64,000 nucleotides of DNA from NIC37A-2 sp050289625 (GTDB lineage: Bacteria; Myxococcota_A; Polyangia; Polyangiales; Polyangiaceae), in assembly GCA_050289625.1 (NCBI GenBank), contig JBNKGC010000006.1:1-64000 (forward strand), written 5' to 3'. This document shows, piece after piece, positions 1 through 7,300 of the stretch (positions are counted from its first letter, which is position 1; every line of letters starts with the position of its first letter). The notes below the pieces were generated by a model that did no database searches, was not told where the DNA came from, and saw only the letters and a program-made list of their open reading frames with translations. Position numbers and translations under genes: made by a program.

Positions 1-106
1 GCCACGTCTTCCGGGGATTTTCCGCTGCGTGACGTGACGTGGACCGCGCCGACGACGAGCCAGGCGAGCTGCGAAGCGGCAGGCGAGCCGCGAAGCCATC
101 GAGGCT

Positions 107-979
107 TCAGCCGCGCTCTTGGAAGATGGCGGCTCCGGCGACGAACCAGAGGGGCACCTCGCCCGTCGGACCAAGTCGATTCTTCGTCAGCACCAGGTCG
201 ACTCCCCGCACCCCGAGTGCGCTCGGAGCATTGGGTGGGATCCCAGGGTCCTCTTCGGGCGCGCCGATTTCCGCGGCCTGCGTTGCCGCGGGCATGGCCG
301 CTTCCACAAGCCCGGGAAGTCCAGTGGCCACCACGGCGCACCCCTGATCCGCCACCTTGCGCAGCCCGTACGCGGCGCGGCACACCCGACTCAGGAGATC
401 TTCGCCCTGGGCTGCCCCAGCCGAAGAGAAGCTTTCCAGATCGTCGACCACGAGCAGAACCCGCTCGTGACGTCCCCAAAGCTGGGACACCAGGTCTCGA
501 AGATTTTCCACCGGCTCCAAAGGAGCGCTCGCGTGGAGGTGGAGTCGATGCCCCACTTTCGCGACGACGGTCTCGACGGCCTGCCCCACTGGCCCCCGCG
601 TCGCGGGTGACTGCCACGCTTCCCCGGACCAAATGCTGCCGTAGGGCGTGTTCGCCTCGGGCCAGTCCCGATGGAGCGCGCGAGCGGACAGGCGCGCCAT
701 GATCTCCGTTTCGTCCAGGGAGGCAGTCGCGTAGAGCACCGCGGCTCCCGAGCGAGCGGCCATGTAGCTGAGGAAGAGCGCGAGCGCGCTCTTCCCGACA
801 CCGGGTGCGCCGGTGAGCATCAAGAAAGTTCCCGTGCGAAGGCCGCCAACGAGCAGCTGGTCCAGCGTGCGCAGACCGGTCGGCGTCGCCGGGGTCAGCG
901 CTCCCATGCGGGTGGTGATGTCGATCTGACGGCTCTTCAGCGGAACGGGTGCCGCGGGTTCGCGGGAGTGGTTCGTCAC
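107..979 (-). CDS. RecA/DnaB-fold ATPase (KaiC/RadA-like)
   Basis: About 290 residues from a GTG start at 979. A glycine-rich Walker A motif, TGAPGVGKSA, lies near residues 56-65, followed by a DnaB-like stretch around YATASLDETEIMARLSAR. A hydrophobic Walker B, VLLVVDD, lies near residues 174-180. The fold is that of the RecA/KaiC/DnaB-C family, so ATP-driven work on DNA or a protein partner is likely, but no zinc finger or Lon-like domain of true RadA is present. The reading frame stays open to 1159, but a start there would fall inside the tRNA terminator; ATG 907 is an alternative. It is shorter than replicative helicases and stands alone, so the exact role is unknown. Confidence 0.75.
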   Translation of the reverse strand: MTNHSREPAAPVPLKSRQIDITTRMGALTPATPTGLRTLDQLLVGGLRTGTFLMLTGAPGVGKSALALFLSYMAARSGAAVLYATASLDETEIMARLSARALHRDWPEANTPYGSIWSGEAWQSPATRGPVGQAVETVVAKVGHRLHLHASAPLEPVENLRDLVSQLWGRHERVLLVVDDLESFSSAGAAQGEDLLSRVCRAAYGLRKVADQGCAVVATGLPGLVEAAMPAATQAAEIGAPEEDPGIPPNAPSALGVRGVDLVLTKNRLGPTGEVPLWFVAGAAIFQERG

Positions 980-1151
980 ACCGTGACCATACCGCAGCCT
1001 CGGACGGGATCCGTCATCGAGTTCACCTGCCCAGCGAAGCTTGTGGCGCCGTATCTGGGACACGACCTCGCGTCGCTCCGCGAGAGTCCGACGATTTGCC
1101 GTCACCATCGACGAGCGGGCGAGTCGCCCCATCGCGGCCCTGTCGGCACCA

Positions 1152-1189
1152 CCAGACAAAACACTCGCGGCGGCCTCGAGGCCGCCGCG
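1152..1189 (-). terminator. Intrinsic terminator of tRNA-Leu
   Basis: A perfect 24-base palindrome occupies 1166-1189 (arm CGCGGCGGCCTC). Read on the minus strand it begins 5 bases after the 3' end of the tRNA and is followed by AGTGTTTTGTC. This has the layout of a rho-independent terminator, although the T run is only four bases. Confidence 0.75.
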
Positions 1190-1194
1190 GGTAG

Positions 1195-1278
1195 TGCTGA
1201 TGACAGGACTTGAACCTGTACGCCCTTGCGGGCACCGGCACCTGAAGCCGGCGCGTCTGCCAATTCCGCCACATCAGC
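1195..1278 (-). tRNA. tRNA-Leu (anticodon CAG)
   Basis: The minus strand folds as a class II tRNA of 84 nt. The acceptor arms are GCTGATG and CATCAGC with discriminator A. The D region reads TGGCGGAATTGGCAGACGCG, the anticodon loop is CTTCAGG, a long variable arm is present (GCCCGCAAGGGC), and the T arm is ACAGGTTCAAGTCCTGT. The 3' CCA is not encoded (CTAC follows the discriminator base), so it must be added by nucleotidyltransferase. Confidence 0.95.
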
Positions 1279-1499
1279 GTGGGGGGGATCCCCGGGCGAG
1301 CCCTGGGGACTCGAGGGGCCCGGTGTGTACATCACGGATCCGACCCGTGCAAGCCCTCCGCGTCGCCGAGTGACGCCACCGGGGAGCTGCCACAAGACGC
1401 GTCGGCTCCCGTTCGACCGCGAGGCTTCCGGCTGGACTCCGGACGACGGGAGTTGGCTCGCGGGTTTACCCCCAGAGCGGCATTGAGTACCCCGTCGGT

Positions 1500-1778
1500 A
1501 TGAGCATGCGCGGATTCTTCATGGGTTTGTCGGTCTCCCTGGCGTTCATCGTCGGATGCGTAGCGGGTTCCCGCGAAATTGCCCTGCCACCAGCGGACGC
1601 GGCCCACGAGGTGGTGGAGCAACGGTGGGCGTATTTCTGCTTCGAAGAAGGCGACGTCGAGCAGGTCACGTACAAGGCGAACGCGTCCGGCGCGCGCGGT
1701 TGGGAAATGGTCGCGGCTGCCCCAGCCAACGGTCGTTCGGGGACCGCGATTTGGTGCTTCCGGCAACCGAGACCTTGA
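1500..1778 (+). CDS. Small lipoprotein, DUF4177-like
   Basis: 92 residues. A hydrophobic signal peptide ends in a lipobox-like LAFIVGC with Cys20 as the probable lipidated residue. The mature part has about 70 residues and ends in the pattern ASGARGWEMVAAAP followed by CFRQP. This resembles the C-terminal half of small DUF4177-type proteins, where a GWELV motif precedes a terminal strand. Two cysteines in the mature part could pair. The gene stands alone and no promoter is obvious. Function unknown; the family link is a pattern resemblance only. Confidence 0.6.
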   Translation: MSMRGFFMGLSVSLAFIVGCVAGSREIALPPADAAHEVVEQRWAYFCFEEGDVEQVTYKANASGARGWEMVAAAPANGRSGTAIWCFRQPRP

Positions 1779-1987
1779 CGCGCCTCGAGAGCCCCACCGA
1801 ACTCGGGCGGACGAGCAATACTCTCCCCCACCGCGACACACGGGCAGCTGCGCAGGTGCCATCACTCCCACCACCAACGGTGACCGCGGGACATCGAACC
1901 GCTGGTGCAGAAGCGCCGATCGCCTCGGGGACTTAGCTGCGAGGGCCCATCGAGCCATCGCCCCATGAACATCGCCAGGAGAGCACG

Positions 1988-2323
1988 ATGAGTGATCATT
2001 ACTACGACCGCAAACACCTAGGACACTTCGGGGAAGTAGCCGAAAATGCCCCCGAGCTCGGGGAAAAGTTCTTCGAGTGGTACGGGGCAGTTTTTCGGGA
2101 AGGCGCCCTCACCGCACGGGAGAAAGCTCTCATCGCGCTTGCCGTCTCCCACACGGTCCAGTGCCCCTACTGCATCGACGCCTACTCGAAGGGCTGTCTC
2201 GAGAAGGGCGTCGATCTTGACCAGATGACCGAAGCAGTGCACGTGGCCGCGGCGATCAAGGCCGGAGCTGCCCTCGTTCATGCCACGCAGATGCGCGGAC
2301 ACGTCCAAAAGATCAGCATGTGA
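1988..2323 (+). CDS. Arsenosugar-associated peroxidase-like protein (AhpD fold)
   Basis: 111 residues of the carboxymuconolactone decarboxylase/AhpD superfamily. The redox pair is visible as CPYC at residues 59-62, preceded by the helix LTAREKALIALAVSHTVQ. The variant encoded next to arsS is known as the arsenosugar biosynthesis-associated peroxidase-like protein; its precise reaction is not settled. The start at 1988 follows GGAGAGC about 5 bases upstream. The stop lies 16 bases before arsS on the same strand, so the two genes are almost certainly co-transcribed. The pairing is the strongest argument for its role. Confidence 0.9.
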   Translation: MSDHYYDRKHLGHFGEVAENAPELGEKFFEWYGAVFREGALTAREKALIALAVSHTVQCPYCIDAYSKGCLEKGVDLDQMTEAVHVAAAIKAGAALVHATQMRGHVQKISM

Positions 2324-2339
2324 ACCGAGCCGAACGGTC

Positions 2340-3380
2340 ATGACGCGCGCGCTTCCCACCGTATCCGGTGCCCTGTCTGATTCGCCCGCCGCCCAGCGAG
2401 CGCTGCTCCGAAGACTCCCCTTGGTGCAAAGCTTCGAAGCGGCGCTCCGCGCGGCTGATTCGTGGCCCCTCACGCCGACCGAGCTTCAAATCCTCCAAGT
2501 CAACGTCGGAAAGGTCTGCAATCAGAGCTGTCGCCACTGCCACGTCGGTGCCGGTCCACACCGAACCGAGTCCATGGCCCAACGAACATTCGAGCACTGC
2601 CTCGAGGCGATCCGGGCCGCAAACGTGCAGACCGTCGACATCACCGGGGGCGCCCCCGAGCTGAACCCCCATTTCCGTTGGTTCGTGGAGCGATGCCGGA
2701 GCCTCGGATGCCACGTGATGGACCGCTGCAACCTGACGATCCTCATGACCAGGCCTCATGCTGACCTTCCCGAGTTCTTCGCCCAGCACGAGGTCGAGGT
2801 AGTTTGCTCTCTCCCGCACTACCGAGCGCTGGGTACCGACCGACAGCGCGGCGAGGGGGTGTTCGAAAAGTCGATCGCGGCTCTTCGAAGGCTCAACGAG
2901 GTCGGGTACGGGAACGGGACATCGGGACTCCGCCTGTGCCTCGTCACCAATCCTGTCGGCGCCTTCCTGCCAGGAAGCCAGGCCGCCCTCGAGGCCGAGT
3001 GGAAGATGCGGCTGCTTTCGGACCACGACGTCGTGTTCGACGCACTCTATACAATCACCAACATGCCCATCAGTCGCTTTCTCCAGTGGCTGCTCGAGAC
3101 GGACAACCTCGACGAGTACATGAGTCGGTTGGTCCAGAGCTTCAACCCGGCCACCGCTCGCGGGGTCATGTGCCGAAACACTCTGAGCGTGGCTTGGGAC
3201 GGGCGACTCTACGACTGCGACTTCAATCAGATGCTCGAACTTCCCCTCGAACGCGGAGCGCCTCTCCACATCGCCGACTTCGACCCGAACCGCGTTCGAG
3301 AGCGTCGCATCGCCGTGGGGCCGCACTGCTTCGGCTGTACGGCGGGGGCGGGTTCCAGCTGCGGCGGCGCCACGACCTGA
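2340..3380 (+). CDS. arsS: Arsenosugar biosynthesis radical SAM protein
   Basis: 346 residues from ATG 2340; the longer open frame from 2280 would overlap the previous gene. The radical-SAM cluster motif CNQSCRHC puts the three iron-sulfur ligands at Cys60, Cys64 and Cys67. It is followed by VDITGGAPELNPHFRW, typical of ArsS. A second cysteine-rich tail (Cys330, Cys333, Cys341) matches the C-terminal DUF3641 part. Characterised ArsS enzymes adenosylate a methylated arsenical with SAM as the first step toward arsenosugars. An ArsM-type methyltransferase is not in this window. It ends 19 bases from the convergent EamA transporter gene. Confidence 0.92.
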   Translation: MTRALPTVSGALSDSPAAQRALLRRLPLVQSFEAALRAADSWPLTPTELQILQVNVGKVCNQSCRHCHVGAGPHRTESMAQRTFEHCLEAIRAANVQTVDITGGAPELNPHFRWFVERCRSLGCHVMDRCNLTILMTRPHADLPEFFAQHEVEVVCSLPHYRALGTDRQRGEGVFEKSIAALRRLNEVGYGNGTSGLRLCLVTNPVGAFLPGSQAALEAEWKMRLLSDHDVVFDALYTITNMPISRFLQWLLETDNLDEYMSRLVQSFNPATARGVMCRNTLSVAWDGRLYDCDFNQMLELPLERGAPLHIADFDPNRVRERRIAVGPHCFGCTAGAGSSCGGATT

Positions 3381-3399
3381 GTCTGCGACGTCGGGGGAC

Positions 3400-4284
3400 T
3401 CAAACGAGTTCGAGCACGAAAGAGATGCCGGTACTCATGAACAGGATCGCCAGAACCTTGGCGAAGGAAACAGGCTCCCGGAAAAACACCCGACCAAAGA
3501 ACACCGAAAGCACCATCCCGAGGGCGCGCTTCACCGCTTCGAACAGACTCACGAGGACCACGCGAATGGCCAGGAGCTGAAGGCCCAGGGCGGCCACTGC
3601 ACTCACACCACCGAGCGCGAGGAGGCCAAAGCTCTCGCGGGAAAGGGCCAAACGACCGAGCTCCCCTCGCACCGCCAGATAGGTCGCCATGCCCAGTGCC
3701 ACTCCGCCGGAGAGCACCGAGGCGTGGAGGCCCACTCCGGCGTGGCGCAAGGCAAGCTTGTCCAAGATCGGCGACAGAGCCCAGAGGAGCGCAACGGCCA
3801 GCATGTAGGAGGCACCCCGTTCCCGAAAGAGCGCTGTCACGAGCGTCCACGGTCGTCGGAGGGCCCGGGGCTCTGCGTTCAGGAGGAACGCGCCGCAGAT
3901 CACGAAAACTACTCCGAGCCACTGACCTTGCCTCAGGAGTTCCCCCAAAAGCGGGATCCCGAGAAGCGCGGCGAACACTGGCGTGAATGAGAGCAGGGGG
4001 ATCGTCACGCTCAAGTGGCCGATACGAACCGCTTCGAGAAACAGAAGGTTCGCCACGATGTTGAGGGCCACCGAAGCCAGAGCGGGCGGGAGGTATTCGG
4101 TCGATCCGATGCCCTGCCCGTCGACCAGCGCCCAGACGACAAAGCCCGGAAGCTGCGCCAGGCTGATCCACACGCTCAGAACCACCACGTCGATGCGCCG
4201 CACGAGGAACTTGCGCACCACGTCGAAGGTGGACCAGGCCACCGTCGAGGCCAAGGTTACGGCCAGCGCCGGGCTGATGATCAC
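3400..4284 (-). CDS. EamA/DMT-family transporter
   Basis: 294 residues with about ten hydrophobic helices in two EamA halves. The first half runs to about residue 140 and ends in WLGVVFVICGAFLLN. The second starts near GASYMLAVALLWALSPILDKL and ends at the C-terminus with AILFMSTGISFVLELV. The drug/metabolite transporter superfamily exports or imports small metabolites, and the substrate cannot be read from sequence. The gene is convergent with arsS, so a role in moving an arsenical is possible but not supported by co-transcription. It lies 27 bases downstream of the giant TPR gene on the same strand and may be read from that transcript. Confidence 0.85.
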   Translation of the reverse strand: MIISPALAVTLASTVAWSTFDVVRKFLVRRIDVVVLSVWISLAQLPGFVVWALVDGQGIGSTEYLPPALASVALNIVANLLFLEAVRIGHLSVTIPLLSFTPVFAALLGIPLLGELLRQGQWLGVVFVICGAFLLNAEPRALRRPWTLVTALFRERGASYMLAVALLWALSPILDKLALRHAGVGLHASVLSGGVALGMATYLAVRGELGRLALSRESFGLLALGGVSAVAALGLQLLAIRVVLVSLFEAVKRALGMVLSVFFGRVFFREPVSFAKVLAILFMSTGISFVLELV

Positions 4285-4311
4285 GCAGGTCCGGTCGCTT
4301 TCCGTCCTCGG

Positions 4312-7300
4312 TCAGACGATGCCGAGACGACGGCGCACCGCCATCGCTGGATCGCTCGTCCAGAAGCGCAGCAGGTCCCGCACTACGTGCATCCCGCGCG
4401 CCTGAGCCTCGGAGTCCAAGGAGGCTCCGTCGCCCTCGAGTCGGCGCACCAGGGCGACGGAAGAACGTACGTCGTCCGCGACCACCAGAGCCGCCCGCGC
4501 CGCGGTCACTCGCGCGCGGCGGACGAACTTGCCCGAGTCCACGTAGGGCCCGTGCACGAAGGCGCGCGCGGCGTCCTCGAAGCGCCCTCGCCCGAGCCAG
4601 GAAATGGCCTTGGGAACCCGCTTCGACAAGGCCATGACCGCGTCCTCGTCGGCGCTGCTGCCCCCAAAACTCGGATCAACCGTTCGCCCTGCCGCCCGCA
4701 GCAAGAGCCCCACTTCTTCGGCTGACACGGCATCCACGACGTGCAGTCGGCGCGCCAGGTTCGCAAGGGGACGCCCGATCGTGAACACCTGATCCACCTC
4801 GGACAGATCGGTGTACCAACCCGGCAGGATGATGCCCACTGGATCGGTCAGCACGGCCATGACCGGTCCGTGATAGTTCATCGCCGGATACAGATCGAAA
4901 TCCGGGGCACCGAAGATTCGCGCGACGCGATCCGCAACGGGACGCAGCGGATGCTGCATCCTGGACGTCACGCGGTCGCGAGCGGTAACCCCGTACTGCT
5001 CGACGTCTTGAGGGAAGACCTTCCCCAAACCGTCCGCGAGCTGCCCCAGCAGGGCAACCGCTTCGGCCTCACCCCCGAGGGCATCGATCGTGGCGAAAGC
5101 GTCGGAGTCGAACCCACCATCCGCGACCTGTCCGGTCCGCGGCACGCGGGCCGCCCAAGTCGACTTCTGGAGCTCGTTGGCGCCCCCGAGCAACACCAGG
5201 GAACCGAGAGCGAGGTGCGCCTCGACGTTGCGTCCCAAGGCCTCGAAGACCTCCGCCAGATCTCGCCACGTCTCGATCCGCATCGGATCCATGTCGAGCA
5301 CTCGACGGAGCTCCTCGAGCGCACGCTCCCCGCCCCCTGCGCGCTTCAAGCGAGTGGCGAGCTCCACGCGAAGAGCCATGTCGCGCGGTTGGTGCGAGAG
5401 CCCGCGTTCGAGGGCCTGAATGCTCTTCGCGGGATCGCGCAAACGATCCGCGAGTACTCGCCCGAGTTCCAAGTACGCTTCGGCGAGCTCACCGCCCGGG
5501 GTGCCACCGATACTGCAGAACTCGTTCAGAGCGCTGGCGTAGCCGGCCCATCGCTTCTCGGAGGCCTCCAGTTTGCCGCCGGTCAGGAGCTCCCGAAGGC
5601 CCTTGCCTGCCTCGCCGGCGGGACCGCACAGGCGCACCGCGGATTCATACGCCGAGGCTGCGGCTTCGACGTCACGCCGCTCGTGGTTCAGGCGGCCAAG
5701 CATCGTGTATGCCTTCGCCTTCGCCTTCGGGTCGGTACTGAGCTCCGCCAAGCGCTCTGCGGTGGCCACCGCGTCCGCCTCGCCTGCACTCATCTGCAAA
5801 GCGAGCAATCGCTGGAGCGCCTCGCGATGGTCGGGGCTCTGTTCCAGCACCGAATCGAGAGCGGCCCGCGCCAACTTCGGTTCGTCGAGTCTTTCGTGCA
5901 AGAGCTCCGCGAGCCGTAGGTTGACCGCAGTGGCCACCTTGGGCTCGGGTTTCGCCGACAGCACGCGCTGCAATCGAATCACGGCCTCGCGCCACTGCTT
6001 GTCGCGGCCGTAAAGCTCGGCCAGCTCGAGCAGAGTGGGAACGTTCCTCGGAAGCTCCTTCTCGACGCGACCGAGAGCAGCGAGCGCAGCAGGCACGTCG
6101 CTCTTCTTGTCCGCGTAGAGGCCGGCCACCGCGATCCAGTGGCGCGCACCGCGCTCCTTGGTGCTCGCGTTCTGTGCCGCCCGCGACAGCACGGTGATCA
6201 GGCGATCGATGTCCCCCATCGACGCCAAGAGATCCACCAGACGGCTCGCTGCGGGCAGGTGATCCGGGTTCACTTGAAGGGCGCGCTCGAGCGCTGCAAC
6301 CGCACGGTCCACCGCCCCGCTTTGCTTGCGAGCTTCGGCGGCTTGAACCAGAAGCGCGGCCGCACGCTCGAAGTCCTTGGTGACCTGAGCCTCGCCCTCG
6401 GCTGCCTCGGCCATCAGCTCCGGATCGCCAACGGCCTCGGCAACCCGGCTCACGCCACGGGCCGCCGCAACGTTCTCGCCTTCCTTCTCGAGAGCGTAGC
6501 GATACTGCTCGAGAGCCCGCACCGGATTCGATGGCTCGAAGTACTCTCCCAAACGGGTTGCATGGGCTGCCGCCAAGGCCGTCTGCTCGGCGAGGGTGTG
6601 GAGCTTTGCATCCACCTGGGCGAGGGTCTCGTCCGATTCGGACGAGATCGCCCGTTGCTCGACCAGCTCGAGGGCACGCCGGTCTTTGGGCGCCAGCTGG
6701 AGGATGCGACCGAGCTCCTCGGAAACCTCAGCGCCGTCCCCGAGCCGAACCAACTCCCGAAGCGCAGCCACCTTCTCCCCCGCGTCCGCAAAGGTGTTTG
6801 CCTGCAGGTTGAGAATCCGGCGCAAGTTCTCCACGTCCCCGGAATCGGCATAGAGGACCTCGAGCGCCAGAAGCGCCGCGGGATGCTGCGGCTCTTCCGA
6901 AAGCACCGCCTCGTACGCCTGGGCGGCGCCGCTCGCATCCCCAAGATCATCGCGGAGAACCTCGCCCGCGCGAAGACGTGCCCCGACTCGGATCAACGGA
7001 TCGCTCGCGTGCGAGGCTTCATCTTCCAGAGCCCGAACGAGTTCTGCGTGAGCTCCCTTCTCGGACAAGAGCCGCGAGCGCCCATCCAGGGCCGCGCGCA
7101 ACTCTGGATCTCCGCGCAGCGCGAGCTCGTACGAAGCGAGCGCCCTGTCGGGCTGGTCGAGCAGATTCTCTTGCACTTCTCCCAAGCGAAGCGCAACGAC
7201 CGCGCGCTTGCGCTCGTCGTCAATCCTCGCGAGCTCGCCCTCGAGGAGCTTCGCCAACTCCTTTTCTCGCCCATTTTCCGCGAGCTTTCGCTGAAGGGCC

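Noticed and set aside
2313..3326. 337-residue open frame antisense to arsS
   Set aside because: arsS is well supported on the plus strand. The antisense frame lacks any signature.
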